64,000 nucleotides of DNA from Variovorax paradoxus NBRC 15149 (GCF_001591365.1 NZ_BCUT01000005.1:434001-498000); one strand, 5' to 3'. Numbered from the stretch's first letter, positions 1-9,346 are shown. Program-made: numbers and translations. Notes: generated by a model not told the origin, from the sequence alone.

Positions 1-311
1 CAGGTGCCGCCGACCTCGACCACGACCACGCGCTCGCGCTGGCCGACCATGGTGCTGGAGACCACCTTCACCGATTGGCCGCCGCCCAGGCGCTGCAGGC
101 CGAAGCGGCGCGCGGCCCAGGCGCACAGGAAGATCAGGCCCAGCACCGTGAACATGCCGAAGCCGGCCTGCAGCAGGCTGGAGGCGCCCACGGCCGGCGC
201 GGCGGCCTCCACGGGCGAGGGCACGGTCGGCAGCGCAGCGTGGGCGGCAACGCAGGCCGCGGCCGCGAACGAAGCCGCGGCCTGCCGCAGCCGGCGGGCG
301 AAGAGGCTCAT
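1..311 (-). CDS. fliO: Flagellar export protein FliO, cut by window edge
   Basis: FliO assists assembly of the FliP/Q/R export gate of the flagellar type III secretion system. About 103 N-terminal residues are visible; the rest lies before base 1. A hydrophobic N-terminal stretch (residues 10-27) is followed by one strong membrane segment (about 50-68, around GMFTVLGLIFLCAW). A basic, Gly-rich cytoplasmic start then follows (RRFGLQRLGGGQSVKVV), as is usual for FliO. Its ATG overlaps the TGA of fliN by 4 bases, so it is the downstream member of the fliLMNO series. Weak sequence conservation is normal for FliO; position and topology make the call. Confidence 0.85.
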   Translation of the reverse strand, partial: MSLFARRLRQAAASFAAAACVAAHAALPTVPSPVEAAAPAVGASSLLQAGFGMFTVLGLIFLCAWAARRFGLQRLGGGQSVKVVSSTMVGQRERVVVVEVGGT

Positions 312-775
312 GACCGGCCGAGCTTCTGCATGCGCTCGGAGGGCGTGACGATGTCGGTCAGGCGGATGCCGTACTTCTCGTTGACCACCACCACTTCGCC
401 CTGCGCGATCAGGTAGCCGTTGATCAGCACGTCCAGCGGCTGGCCGGCCAGGCCGTCGAGCTCGACCACCGAGCCCTGCGAAAGTTGCAGCAGGCTCTTG
501 ATGGTGATGCGGGTGCGGCCGAGCTCGGCCGTGAGCTGCACCGGCACGTCGAGGATGCGCTCCACGTCCACCGGCGAGCCGGCGCCGGTCGCCATGGCCT
601 GCAGCGGCTGGAACACGCGGCTGCCCGCGGGAGCGGCAGCCGGTGCGGGAGCGGGAGCGATCGCCGGCGGGGCGGCGGGGGCGAAGGCGGGCGTGGGCGC
701 GGAGGCCGCGGTCTGCTCGGCCAGCGCGCTGGCCCAGTCGTCCGCATCGCTGGTGGATGGGGTGTTGTCAGTCAT
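308..775 (-). CDS. fliN: Flagellar motor switch protein FliN
   Basis: FliN is a C-ring (switch complex) component that binds FliM and helps dock export substrates. The protein is 155 residues. The conserved SpoA domain occupies about residues 75-150 (ILDVPVQLTAELGR through NEKYGIRLTDIV). An Ala/Pro-rich region at about 20-60 precedes it, making the protein somewhat longer than the usual 110-140 residues. The start overlaps the end of fliM by 8 bases and the stop overlaps fliO by 4, so translation is probably coupled along fliM-N-O. Confidence 0.96.
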   Translation of the reverse strand: MTDNTPSTSDADDWASALAEQTAASAPTPAFAPAAPPAIAPAPAPAAAPAGSRVFQPLQAMATGAGSPVDVERILDVPVQLTAELGRTRITIKSLLQLSQGSVVELDGLAGQPLDVLINGYLIAQGEVVVVNEKYGIRLTDIVTPSERMQKLGRS

Positions 776-1769
776 GGTCGTTCTTCGGATCGCTGTCTTG
801 GTGGGAGATCATCTGCAGCACGCGCAGGGCATAGCGCTCGTTCGACACCCCGTAGCCGCATTCCATGACCGGAATGCCGTCCACGCGCGCGGTGATCGAC
901 GTCGGAAGCTCGATGGGCAGCACGTCGCCCACCTGCAGCTTGAGCACCTCGCCAATGGTCGAGGGCAGCGTGATGAATTCGGCGCTGAGCTCCACGTCGG
1001 CGCTCTGCATCTGCTGGGACATCTGGCGCACCCAGCGCTTGTCGACCTCGATCTCGTCCTGCACCGGGTTGGACAGCAGGTCGCGGATCGGCTCGATCAT
1101 CGAATAGGGAATGCACACGTGCAGGAAGCCGCCCACCGGGCCGAACTCGATCTGCAGCGTGGTGTTGATCACCACCTCGTTGGGCGCGACGATGTTGGCG
1201 AGCTTGCCGTGCATCTCGGCGCGCACGTAGTCGAAGCTCAGCGGGAACACCGGCTGCCAGGCGTCGGCATAGCACTGCAGCGTGAGGTTCAGCAGCCGCT
1301 TGATGATGCGCTGCTCGGTGCGCGTGAAGTCGCGCCCCTCGACGCGCACGTGGTAGCGCCCGTCGCTGCCGAACAGGTTGTCGACCACCAGGAACACCAG
1401 CTTCGGATCGAACACGAACAGCGCCGTGCCGCGCAGCGGCTTCATGTGCAGCATGTTGATGTTGGCCGGCACCGGCAGGTGGCGCACGAACTCGCCGTAC
1501 TGCTGGATGTGTACCGGCCCGACCGAGATGTCGGGGCTGCGGCGCATGAAGTTCAGCAGCGAGCTGCGCAGGTGGCGGGCAAAGCGCTCGTTGATGACTT
1601 CGAGCGTGTGCATGCGGCTGCGCACCACGCGGTCGGGCGCACCCAGGTCGTACACCGGCAGGCCGTCCGCGCGGGCGGCGGCGCCGTCGCTCTGCTCGGG
1701 CGCGCCGCCGGTGACGCCCTGCAGCAGCGCGTCGACCTCGTCCTGGGAGAGCACTTGTTCATAGGCCAT
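768..1769 (-). CDS. fliM: Flagellar motor switch protein FliM
   Basis: FliM forms the middle of the C ring and is the target of phospho-CheY. The 333-residue protein starts with the CheY-binding peptide (LSQDEVDALLQG, residues 7-18). A middle domain follows, with the conserved GGFLHVCIPY segment at about 210, and then a C-terminal SpoA domain (about 255-325) that pairs with FliN. The length is typical. It lies 21 bases downstream of fliL and overlaps fliN. The intact N-terminal peptide links this motor to the che genes at 18-25 kb. Confidence 0.97.
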   Translation of the reverse strand: MAYEQVLSQDEVDALLQGVTGGAPEQSDGAAARADGLPVYDLGAPDRVVRSRMHTLEVINERFARHLRSSLLNFMRRSPDISVGPVHIQQYGEFVRHLPVPANINMLHMKPLRGTALFVFDPKLVFLVVDNLFGSDGRYHVRVEGRDFTRTEQRIIKRLLNLTLQCYADAWQPVFPLSFDYVRAEMHGKLANIVAPNEVVINTTLQIEFGPVGGFLHVCIPYSMIEPIRDLLSNPVQDEIEVDKRWVRQMSQQMQSADVELSAEFITLPSTIGEVLKLQVGDVLPIELPTSITARVDGIPVMECGYGVSNERYALRVLQMISHQDSDPKNDHD

Positions 1770-1790
1770 GGATCGGCGGTCCGGAAAGGG

Positions 1791-2288
1791 TTACTGCACC
1801 ACGAAGGTGTTGAAGGACACGCTGGCGATCTCCTGCGGCGGCAGGCCCGCGCCCAGCGGGCGGCTCAGCTCGACGCGGATCTCCTCGGCCAGGCGGGCCT
1901 TGTCGGCGGTCGTCACCAGCGACTCGGGCGGGCGGTTCGACAGCAGCAGCAGCACCCGGCTGCGGATCTCGGGCATGAATTCGACGATGCGCGCCTTGGC
2001 CTGTTCGTCGTGCACCTTGAGGGCCACGCCCACGTGCAGGAAGCGGCCGCGGCCTTCGGACTGCACGTTGACGGTGAGCGGCTCCAGCGTCACGAAGATC
2101 GGCTTCTCCGGCACCGGCGCAGCGGCTGCGGCGGGCTCGGCCGGTGCGCGCTGGCGCAGCAGGAAATAGCCGCCGGCAGCGGCCAGCGCGCCAACCAGCG
2201 CGACGATCAGGAGCACGATCCACAGCTTCGATGGACGTGCGGGGGAAGGGGGAACGGGGGCGAGTGCGACAGGAGGACTGGTAGCCAT
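1791..2288 (-). CDS. fliL: Flagellar basal-body stator-associated protein FliL
   Basis: FliL is a single-pass inner-membrane protein that rings the stator and tunes torque. The protein is 165 residues: a short cytoplasmic N-terminus with Pro and Ala, one membrane segment (about 23-45, LWIVLLIVALVGALAAAGG), a Pro/Ala linker, and the periplasmic FliL domain (about 66-165, FVTLEPLTVNVQSEG onward). It is separated from fliK by 107 bases, the largest gap inside this minus-strand run, so a secondary promoter for fliLMNO could lie there. I could not pick out convincing promoter boxes. Confidence 0.95.
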   Translation of the reverse strand: MATSPPVALAPVPPSPARPSKLWIVLLIVALVGALAAAGGYFLLRQRAPAEPAAAAAPVPEKPIFVTLEPLTVNVQSEGRGRFLHVGVALKVHDEQAKARIVEFMPEIRSRVLLLLSNRPPESLVTTADKARLAEEIRVELSRPLGAGLPPQEIASVSFNTFVVQ

Positions 2289-2395
2289 AAGGGTGCTGCG
2301 AAGCGAATCGGTTTCGGACTATTCTTTGCCAGGTGGCTGGCAGGCGAAGGGCTGATCAAGCGCGGGAAAAGGCCTCAGATCCCGCGTTCACCGTC

Positions 2396-3754
2396 TCATG
2401 CGAAGGTGTCGACGCCGGCACTGGGCCTGCGAAGCGTTGCGGGCGCCGGCATGCTGCGCAGCGGCTCGGTGGCGGCGATGGCTTGCGCGCGGCTGGCGCC
2501 CGGGTAGTCGGCCTGCCGCGGCGATCCCTGCTGCTGGGGCGGCTGGCCGAAGGCGCCGCCCTGTCCGGCCGAGGGATGCGATTGCGAGCCGACCGAGGCC
2601 TGGCCCAGGCTGATGCCGTGGTCGGCAAGGCTGGTGCGCAATTGCGGCAAGGCCACTTCCAGCGCCTTGCGCACGCTTTCGTGGGCCGAGGCGAACATCG
2701 CCTGCGCCTGGTTGTCGCCCATGGTGAGCGTGACCTTGAGCGGGCCGAGGCCGGCCGGGTTGAGGTTCAGTTCGGCCACCTGGTAGCCCGCCGCGGTCAT
2801 GCGCAGCACCTGGTGGCCGATGGCCTTGCCCCAGGCGGCCGAGCCGACGGACGGCTCCACGCTGAGGATGGGCGTGTGCGGCGAAGCCGGCGGCACGTTT
2901 GTGCGCGCAGCCGCGGCCGCGGCCGGCGTGAACGGCATCGAGGCGGGTACGCTGGTGGAAGCGGGCGCCGCGTCGGAGGCGGCGGCCAGGTCGGCGGTCT
3001 TGTCGGCGGAGATCATGGCGGTGGCCGGTGCCGGGTCGGTGTCGGCATCGGCGGAGAGGGAGGCGGTGGAGGCGCCACGGGGGTCGGTGGCTGCTGCTGC
3101 GGAAGCCGCGGCGGTGGTGGCGGCGGCGTCGGGCGCTGCAGCATCGGCAGCCGGGATCGCGGCTGGGGCCGTGCCCGCGGCGGCCGGCGGCGGCACAGCG
3201 GCTGCGGCCTGCATGGCGGCGCGTGCCTCCGCCGGCTGCGCGGTGTCCGGGGCCGTGGCCTGCTGCGCACCGTCTGCCGGCTTCGCCTGCGCGGTGCTTT
3301 CGCCTTCGGCATCCGCCGCGACGGCCGGCTTGCCTGCCCCAGCGTGCGCGGTATCACCAGCCAGCGTGTCGGCCGGCGCATCGCCCGGCACCACGGCCTG
3401 GACGCCATCGGGCACCGAGGCGGCCGTGGACGCACCGGCTGCAAGTGCAGCAGTAGCGGCAGCTGGCGGCGCCACCAGCGGCGCAAAAAAAGACATCGGC
3501 AGCAACTCGGCGGGAAGCTCGTCCTTGCGATCGCCGGCGCGCGAGGCCTTTCGGCGGTGCGTGGTTGCCAGTGCGGACGATTCGGCCTCTTCGGGCGCCT
3601 GCGCTGCGCCTGCGTTGCGCGAGCGGGCCAGCGCCGCGTCGAAGCTGCGGCCGCCGGGTTCCTCGGCGTTGCGGCCGCGTGCACCGGCGGCGGTGGAAGA
3701 AGCCGCGGAGGCAGCCGCGTTCGGGCTGAAGGAAGGGGCGATGGGGGAAGGCAT
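2396..3754 (-). CDS. fliK: Flagellar hook-length control protein FliK
   Basis: FliK measures hook length and triggers the switch of export substrate through FlhB. I start it at the ATG giving MPSPIAPSFSPN (452 residues), 5 bases downstream of the fliJ stop; the frame is open further upstream but there it overlaps fliJ. Most of the protein is Ala/Pro/Thr-rich and low in complexity, as in the family. The conserved FliK C-terminal domain lies at about 320-405 (VAELNLNPAGLGPLKVTLTM). The tail is Gln/Gly-rich. A second FliK-domain gene is at 13.5 kb. Confidence 0.93.
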   Translation of the reverse strand: MPSPIAPSFSPNAAASAASSTAAGARGRNAEEPGGRSFDAALARSRNAGAAQAPEEAESSALATTHRRKASRAGDRKDELPAELLPMSFFAPLVAPPAAATAALAAGASTAASVPDGVQAVVPGDAPADTLAGDTAHAGAGKPAVAADAEGESTAQAKPADGAQQATAPDTAQPAEARAAMQAAAAVPPPAAAGTAPAAIPAADAAAPDAAATTAAASAAAATDPRGASTASLSADADTDPAPATAMISADKTADLAAASDAAPASTSVPASMPFTPAAAAAARTNVPPASPHTPILSVEPSVGSAAWGKAIGHQVLRMTAAGYQVAELNLNPAGLGPLKVTLTMGDNQAQAMFASAHESVRKALEVALPQLRTSLADHGISLGQASVGSQSHPSAGQGGAFGQPPQQQGSPRQADYPGASRAQAIAATEPLRSMPAPATLRRPSAGVDTFA

Positions 3755-3759
3755 GTGCG

Positions 3760-4215
3760 TCAGGGTGTCGGTTGGGAGGCGCGGTCGAAGAACTTGCGTG
3801 CCGTGCGCTCGTCGCTGTCGCGCTGCTCGCGCCGCGCGCCGACCACGAGTTCCTGCCGCCGTGCGCGTTCGGCCAGCGCGTCGAAGGAGTTCAGGCGCCG
3901 CTTGTGCTGCTGCCATTCGCTGCGGCCATGGTCGAGCCGGCTGGCCGCCTGTGCGGCGATGGCCTGCTGCTGCTGGATGGCGCCGTCGAGCGTGCCGAGG
4001 AAGTTGCGGTAGTTGTGCCACTGGGCCGAGGGCAGGCCGTTCTCCATCAGCACCTGCAGCTGGTCGCTGTAGTCCTGGCGGTACTGCAGCAGCAGCTCCA
4101 GCTTCTGGTGGGCGCTGACCTGCGCGTTCTGCAGCAGGCCGAGCTGGCGCGCCGCATCGTCGGTCCGTGTGCGGGCGAGGTCGGTGAGCGTGTCGAGCGG
4201 AAGCTTGTGCGGCAT
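3760..4215 (-). CDS. fliJ: Flagellar export chaperone FliJ
   Basis: FliJ is a small coiled-coil protein that sits in the centre of the FliI ATPase ring and activates the export gate through FlhA. The product is 151 residues, almost wholly helical and rich in Gln, Arg, Leu and Ala, with heptad-like patterns across about 15-140; this is typical in size and composition. The ATG follows a good Shine-Dalgarno (CAGGAG, 5 bases before the start on the minus strand). It sits 26 bases after fliI and 5 bases before fliK. Confidence 0.92.
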   Translation of the reverse strand: MPHKLPLDTLTDLARTRTDDAARQLGLLQNAQVSAHQKLELLLQYRQDYSDQLQVLMENGLPSAQWHNYRNFLGTLDGAIQQQQAIAAQAASRLDHGRSEWQQHKRRLNSFDALAERARRQELVVGARREQRDSDERTARKFFDRASQPTP

Positions 4216-4241
4216 GGCAACTCCTGTGGAAGGGAAATGGA

Positions 4242-5678
4242 TCAGGCGGATTCGAAGAGGCTGCCCATGCGCTCGATCGAGGCGGCGTAGTCGCAGCGCT
4301 CGTGCATCGATTGCTGCAGGAAGGCCTCGATGCGCGGATAGAGCGCAATGGCCTGGTCGAGCTGCGGGTCGTGGCCGGCCGCATAGGCGCCGACGCTGAT
4401 CAGGTCGCGGTTGCGCTGGTAGCGCGAGAGCGCTTGCTTGAAGCGGCGCACGGTGTCGAACTGCGAGGGCTCGATCAGCGCCGTCATCGCGCGGCTGATG
4501 GAGGCCTCGATGTCGATCGCCGGGTAGTGGCCGGCCTCGGCCAGCGTGCGCGACAGCACCACGTGGCCGTCGAGGATGGCGCGGGCCGAATCGGCGATCG
4601 GGTCCTGCTGGTCGTCCCCTTCGGACAGCACGGTGTAGAAGGCCGTGATCGAGCCGCCGCGGCCGTTGGCGTCGCGCGCGCCGTTGCCGGCGCGCTCCAC
4701 CAGCGCGGGCAGCTTGGCGAACACCGAAGGCGGGTAGCCCTTGGTGGCGGGCGGCTCGCCCACGGCCAGCGCGATCTCGCGCTGCGCCATCGCATAGCGC
4801 GTGAGCGAATCCATGATCAGCAGCACGTCGCGGCCCTGGTCGCGGAAGTACTCGGCCAGGCAGGTGGCATAGGCCGCACCTTGCAGCCGCAGCAGCGGCG
4901 AGTTGTCGGCCGGCGCGGCCACCACCACCGAGCGCGCCAGGCCTTCCTCGCCCAGCGTGTTCTCGATGAAGTCCTTGACCTCGCGGCCGCGTTCGCCGAT
5001 GAGGCCGACCACGATCACCTCGGCGCTGGTGTAGCGCGCCATCATGCCCAGCAGCACGCTCTTGCCGACGCCCGAGCCCGCGAACAGGCCCATGCGCTGG
5101 CCGCGGCCCACCGTGAGCATGGCGTTGATGGCGCGCACGCCCACGTCGAGCACCGAATCGATCGGCGCACGCGCCAGCGGATTGATCGGCGGCGCGCCCA
5201 GCGGCACCCTGCGGCTCACGTCGAGCGGGCCGAGCCCGTCGAGCGGCCGTCCGGCGGCATCGACCACGCGGCCGAGCATGCCTTCGCCCACCGGCAGCCG
5301 CTTGGTGTGGGCATCGCCGGAAGCGCCGCCCGCAAACTGCGCAGGACCGGGCCGCGCAAACACGCGCGCACCCGGCAGCAGGCCGGCCACTTCGCTTTGC
5401 GGCATCAGGAACAGGCGGTCGCCGGCAAAGCCGACCACTTCGGCCTCGGCATGGCGCTGCGGATAGCCGGGCGGCAATTCGATCAGGCAGTCGCTGCCGA
5501 CCGGCAGCTGCAGGCCCACGGCCTCCAGCACCAGGCCGACGGCGCGCGTCAGGCGGCCCGAGGTCGCGATGGTTGCGCACAGGCCGACCTCGCCGCGGGC
5601 CTGCGCGAGCGTGCCGAGCCAGGACTTGAGGTGCGGGTTGATGGCGCCGGGCGCGGCGGTGTTTGCAGTGGCTTGCAT
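4242..5678 (-). CDS. fliI: Flagellum-specific export ATPase FliI
   Basis: FliI is the hexameric ATPase that unfolds and delivers substrates to the export gate. I start it at MQATANTAAPG (478 residues); GGAG lies 9 bases upstream. An ATG 15 bases earlier (MEPEAMQ) would overlap the fliH stop and is also possible. The Walker A motif (GSGVGKS) is near residue 185 and Walker B (VLLIMDSLTRYA) near 270. The F1-beta-like segment GYPPSVFAKLPALVERAG follows. All catalytic motifs look intact. It lies in fliGHIJ, just after fliH. Confidence 0.96.
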   Translation of the reverse strand: MQATANTAAPGAINPHLKSWLGTLAQARGEVGLCATIATSGRLTRAVGLVLEAVGLQLPVGSDCLIELPPGYPQRHAEAEVVGFAGDRLFLMPQSEVAGLLPGARVFARPGPAQFAGGASGDAHTKRLPVGEGMLGRVVDAAGRPLDGLGPLDVSRRVPLGAPPINPLARAPIDSVLDVGVRAINAMLTVGRGQRMGLFAGSGVGKSVLLGMMARYTSAEVIVVGLIGERGREVKDFIENTLGEEGLARSVVVAAPADNSPLLRLQGAAYATCLAEYFRDQGRDVLLIMDSLTRYAMAQREIALAVGEPPATKGYPPSVFAKLPALVERAGNGARDANGRGGSITAFYTVLSEGDDQQDPIADSARAILDGHVVLSRTLAEAGHYPAIDIEASISRAMTALIEPSQFDTVRRFKQALSRYQRNRDLISVGAYAAGHDPQLDQAIALYPRIEAFLQQSMHERCDYAASIERMGSLFESA

Positions 5679-5682
5679 GGCT

Positions 5683-6393
5683 TCAGGCTCCATCGGGTTC
5701 GGCATCGCGCGAGAAGGCACCGGCCACGCGCTTCCAGCGGGATTCCAGGCTGGCATCCATCTCGCCGCTCGCGGAACGCACGCGGCAGCCGCCCCGGGCC
5801 AGGGTGTCGTCGGCGCGCAGCTGCCAGCCGGCGGCCTGCAGTTCGCCGCCGAGGCTGTTCTTCACCAGCGCCAGGTCTTCGGGGTGCAGCAGCAGGCGCG
5901 GTTCGCCCTGCAGCGCGGGTTCGGTGTGCAGCAGGTCCTGCACCAGCGCCAGCACCCATTCGGGTTCGACGCGCAGGGTGCGGTGGATCACCTGGCGCGC
6001 GACGTCGAGCGCGAGCGCCAGGATGGCATCGGCCAGCTCGCTTTCCGCGCTGCGCAATGCGGCCGGCAGCGAGGCGGCCAGTGCGCGCAATTGCTCGGCA
6101 TGCGCGCTGGCCGCGGCCAGGCCGGCCGCCAGGCCTTCGGCGCGCCCTTCGGCATGGCCTTGCGCCCAGCCCTCGCGGCGGCCTTCGGCCTCGCCGGTGG
6201 CGCGCGCTTCCCGCCGCAGGCGTTCGAGCTCGGCCTCGCGTGCCAGCGCGGCCGGGTCCACGCGCGGCGCAGCGGGCACCTCGATGCTGGCGCTGCGCGC
6301 CGCGAGCGCATCCGCGTCGATCGCGCCCATCTCCCAGCGCTGCCAGGCAGACAGGCGCGGACGCGCGGCGAAGGAAGCGTCAGACGAAATCAT
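5683..6393 (-). CDS. fliH: Flagellar assembly protein FliH (FliI regulator)
   Basis: FliH dimers bind FliI, restrain its ATPase and tether it to FliN. The protein is 236 residues. The middle (about 60-95) contains repeated Glu/Gly/Ala/Arg steps (GRREGWAQGHAEGRAEG), matching the GxxxG repeat region typical of FliH. The C-terminal half resembles the V/F-type ATPase E/delta-like stalk fold. The start overlaps the end of fliG by 14 bases, and the gene ends just before fliI, so coupled translation is likely. Confidence 0.93.
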   Translation of the reverse strand: MISSDASFAARPRLSAWQRWEMGAIDADALAARSASIEVPAAPRVDPAALAREAELERLRREARATGEAEGRREGWAQGHAEGRAEGLAAGLAAASAHAEQLRALAASLPAALRSAESELADAILALALDVARQVIHRTLRVEPEWVLALVQDLLHTEPALQGEPRLLLHPEDLALVKNSLGGELQAAGWQLRADDTLARGGCRVRSASGEMDASLESRWKRVAGAFSRDAEPDGA

Positions 6394-7375
6394 CGGTTCC
6401 AGGCGCGGCTACGACGATCTCGCCGGCATCGGCCAGGCGGCGCACGACCTGCAGGATCGCCTTCTGCTCGGTCTCGACCTGCGACACGCGCACCGGCCCG
6501 CGCAGCTCGATGTCCTCGCGCAGCGTCTCGGCCGCGCGCTGCGACATGTTCTTGAGGAACTTCTCGCGCAACTCGGGCGCCGAGCCCTTGAGCGCGACGA
6601 TGAGCGAATCGGACTCGATGTCCTTGAGCAGGCGCTGGATGTAGCGGTCCTCCAGGTCGAGCAGGTTCTCGAACACGAACATCTCCTCGACGATGCGCTG
6701 GGCCAGCGCCTCGTCGTGGGCGCGCACGTGGGCAATGGCCTCTTCCTCCTGCGCGCTGTTCATCAGGTTGACGATCTCGGCCGCGGTGCGCGCGCCACCC
6801 AGGCGGCTGCGCTTGAGGCCTTCGCCCGAGAGCATCTCGGTGAGCACGTCGGTCAGCTCGGCCAGCGCGGCCGGCTGCACGCCGCCGAAAGTGGCCACGC
6901 GCAGGATCACGTCGTGGCGCAGGCGCTCGGGCAATCTTTCGAGCACCTCGGAGGCCTTCTTGCGGTCCAGGTGGACCAGCAGCGTGGCCAGGATCTGCGG
7001 ATGCTCGTCGCGCACCAGCTCCACCACCTCGCCGGCTTCCAGGTCGTTGAGCCGCTCGATGCCGCCGTGCGGCTCGTCGGGCTGCAGGATGTCCTCGAGC
7101 AGGTTGCTCGCGCGGTCGTCGCCCAGCGCCTTGCGCAGCACGGCGCGGATGTAGCTGCCCGAGCCCAGGTGCAGCGCGGACAGCTGCTCGGTCTCCATGC
7201 GGAACTCGGCCAGCACGGCCGCGAGCTCGTCCTTGGAGACCTGGCTCAGCCGCGCCATGGCCACGCCCAGTGCCTGCACCTCGGTGGCGGGCAGGTGGTG
7301 CAGCGTGGCCGCGGCGCGGTCTTCGCCCAACGACATCAGCAAGATTGCGCTCTTCCGGGTGCCTGCGTCGCTCAT
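6380..7375 (-). CDS. fliG: Flagellar motor switch protein FliG
   Basis: FliG sits on the MS ring and contacts the stator through charged C-terminal residues to produce torque. The 331-residue protein has the N-terminal FliF-binding part (KSAILLMSLGEDRAA), a middle domain with the EHPQ motif (DEHPQILATLLVHL, near 125) and the C-terminal torque domain (FVFENLLDLEDRYIQRLLKD, about 232-251). The ATG overlaps the fliF stop (ATGA), the classic fliF-fliG coupling. I place the start at MSDAGTRKS because earlier in-frame sequence lies inside fliF. Confidence 0.97.
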   Translation of the reverse strand: MSDAGTRKSAILLMSLGEDRAAATLHHLPATEVQALGVAMARLSQVSKDELAAVLAEFRMETEQLSALHLGSGSYIRAVLRKALGDDRASNLLEDILQPDEPHGGIERLNDLEAGEVVELVRDEHPQILATLLVHLDRKKASEVLERLPERLRHDVILRVATFGGVQPAALAELTDVLTEMLSGEGLKRSRLGGARTAAEIVNLMNSAQEEEAIAHVRAHDEALAQRIVEEMFVFENLLDLEDRYIQRLLKDIESDSLIVALKGSAPELREKFLKNMSQRAAETLREDIELRGPVRVSQVETEQKAILQVVRRLADAGEIVVAAPGTDDFV

Positions 7376-9054
7376 GAATTCATCCAATGCTTGATCAGCG
7401 TGGCGACCAGGCGCGGGTCCTGGTCGGCGGTCTGGTGCGCGTAGTCGAGGTCGGCCTTCTGGCGCTCGATCTCGCGCAGCCGCGCGTTGTTCTGCGCGGC
7501 CGTTCCGTCGTCGTCGGCCGTGCCAGGGGCGGCCGGCGCCGCTTCGGGCACCGCGGCGGCGGGCGGCGCGAGGTGCTTGCGCAGCAGCGGCCGCAGCACC
7601 GCGAACCAGGCGAACAGCGCGAGGCCGGCCATCAGCAGGTACTGCGCGACGCTCATGGCGAGTCCGAGGTTGGCGGGGTCGCGCCAGAACGGCAGCGCGG
7701 GCCCGGCTTCTGCGTCGCCGCCTTCGCGGGCGAAGGCGCTGTTGACCACGTTGAGCGAGTCGCCGCGCTCCTGGCTGAAGCCCATCGCTTCCTTGACCAG
7801 GTTGCGGATCTGCTCGATCTCGGCCGGCGTGAGCGCGCGCTGGCCCGGCTTGCCGGCGCTGTCCGCGGTGTCGCGGTGGTTCACCACCACGGCCACCGAC
7901 AGCCGCCTCACGCCGCCCGCGCCCTGCTGCACATGGCGGATCGAACGGTCGAGCTCGTAGTTGGTCGTCACGTCCTTGCGCGAGCTGCCCGGTGCCGTGC
8001 CGGCTGCCGTGGCGGTTGCCGCGGCCTTCGGCGCAGCTGCCGCGGCGTTCGGCGGCGCGGTGATGGGCGCGCTCGGGGTCTGCGGCGGCTGGTTCGACAG
8101 CGCGCCCGGCACGCCGCCCGGCGGTGTGGCGCCCTGCTGCGTCGACTCGCTCGACTGCTGGCTGCGGATGGCCGCGGCGCGCGGGTCCTGATTCGGCTTG
8201 TAGCTTTCCTCGGTGCGCTCGACCACGGAAAAGTCGATTTCGGCCGCCACCTGCGCGCGCACGTTGCTCGCGCCCACGAGGGGCTGCAGGATCGCCTCGA
8301 TGCGGCGGATGTAGCCCTGCTCGATTTCCTGCGCGTACTTGAGCTGGCTCACGTCCAGCCCGCGCGCGCCGGCATTGGCGGCCGACAGCAGGTTGCCGCG
8401 CTGGTCGACCACGGTCACGCTCTTGGCGTCCAGGTCGGGCACGCTGCTGGAGACCATGTGCACGATGGCGCTGACCTGGCCCTCGTCGATGCTGCGGCCG
8501 CGGTGCAGCGTCAGGATCACCGAGGCCGAGGGCTTCTTCTGGTCGCGCACGAAGAGCGAAGGCTTGGGCAGCGCCAGGTGGATGCGCGCCGATTCCACCG
8601 AGCCGATCGATTCGACCGAGCGCGCCAGCTCGCCTTCGAGCCCGCGCTGGTAGTTGACCTGTTCGGCGAAGTTGCTGGTGCCGAACTTCTGGTTGTCCAT
8701 CAGCTCGAAGCCGACCCCGCCGCCCTTGGGCAGGCCCTGCGACGCGAGCTTCAGGCGCACTTCGGGCACCCTGTCGCGCGCCACCAGGATCGCGCCGCCG
8801 CCTTCGGCGAACTTGTAGGGCACGTTCATCTGCTGCAGCGACGCGATGATGGCGCCGCCGTCGCGGTCCGTCACGTTGGTGTAGAGCACGCCGTAGTCGG
8901 GCGCGCGGCTCCACAGCAGGAACGCCGCGGCGGCCGCGGCAATGGCGGCCGCGCCGACGATCAGCGGCAGCTTCGGCTGGATGCGCAGGCGCTCGGCAAG
9001 GCCGGAGGCGGGCGAGGGCGCCGGGCCGGTGCCCGCGGGGGCCGCCGAACTCAT
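7372..9054 (-). CDS. fliF: Flagellar MS-ring protein FliF
   Basis: FliF builds the MS ring, the base on which rotor and export gate assemble. The 560-residue protein has a first membrane segment at about 29-49, the periplasmic ring-building domains (YscJ-like, starting at VLYTNVTDRDGG), a Gly/Pro/Ala-rich loop (about 285-350) and a second membrane segment at about 452-480. The extreme C-terminus is the FliG-binding tail (ADQDPRLVATLIKHW). It is the first gene of the minus-strand fliFGHIJKLMNO run and is divergent from fliE. Confidence 0.97.
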   Translation of the reverse strand: MSSAAPAGTGPAPSPASGLAERLRIQPKLPLIVGAAAIAAAAAAFLLWSRAPDYGVLYTNVTDRDGGAIIASLQQMNVPYKFAEGGGAILVARDRVPEVRLKLASQGLPKGGGVGFELMDNQKFGTSNFAEQVNYQRGLEGELARSVESIGSVESARIHLALPKPSLFVRDQKKPSASVILTLHRGRSIDEGQVSAIVHMVSSSVPDLDAKSVTVVDQRGNLLSAANAGARGLDVSQLKYAQEIEQGYIRRIEAILQPLVGASNVRAQVAAEIDFSVVERTEESYKPNQDPRAAAIRSQQSSESTQQGATPPGGVPGALSNQPPQTPSAPITAPPNAAAAAPKAAATATAAGTAPGSSRKDVTTNYELDRSIRHVQQGAGGVRRLSVAVVVNHRDTADSAGKPGQRALTPAEIEQIRNLVKEAMGFSQERGDSLNVVNSAFAREGGDAEAGPALPFWRDPANLGLAMSVAQYLLMAGLALFAWFAVLRPLLRKHLAPPAAAVPEAAPAAPGTADDDGTAAQNNARLREIERQKADLDYAHQTADQDPRLVATLIKHWMNS

Positions 9055-9346
9055 TGCGCAGGCTCCGCCGCGGCCAGGTGCACGGGGCGGCGCGGGATCA
9101 TGTCGAGGGGCTGGAGGCTTCGATGTTCTGGGGTCATGCCGAGGGGGCCGTGGTGTCGTCAGCGAGCTATGGGTTCGGCGTTGATTCTCAGCAGCCGGGC
9201 CATATTCGATTGGTCGAACAACTGCGGGTTTTGCCGTCAGTTGGGCGCATGTCGCCGGGGCTTCGCCTGCTACGCTGAAAACACGCGGGAAGGCCCTGGG
9301 CCTCCCTCTTCATATCCAGATCCAACCCATCCAGAGAGAGCTCTCC
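9055..9346. promoter_or_regulatory. Divergent control region between fliF and fliE
   Basis: This 292-base gene-free stretch separates the divergent basal-body genes fliF (minus) and fliE (plus), so promoters for both must lie here or start here. In Burkholderiales these are class II genes activated by FlhDC. I see no clear sigma-28 or sigma-54 boxes and could not confidently place an FlhDC box. A purine-rich run (GAGAGAG, about 9333-9339) just before fliE could serve as its Shine-Dalgarno. No open frame in it looks coding. Confidence 0.5.

Noticed and set aside
420..2507. A long plus-strand frame opposite fliN, fliM and fliL
   Set aside because: The minus strand encodes three recognisable switch and basal-body proteins here; the plus frame shows only low-complexity His/Gln/Arg sequence.
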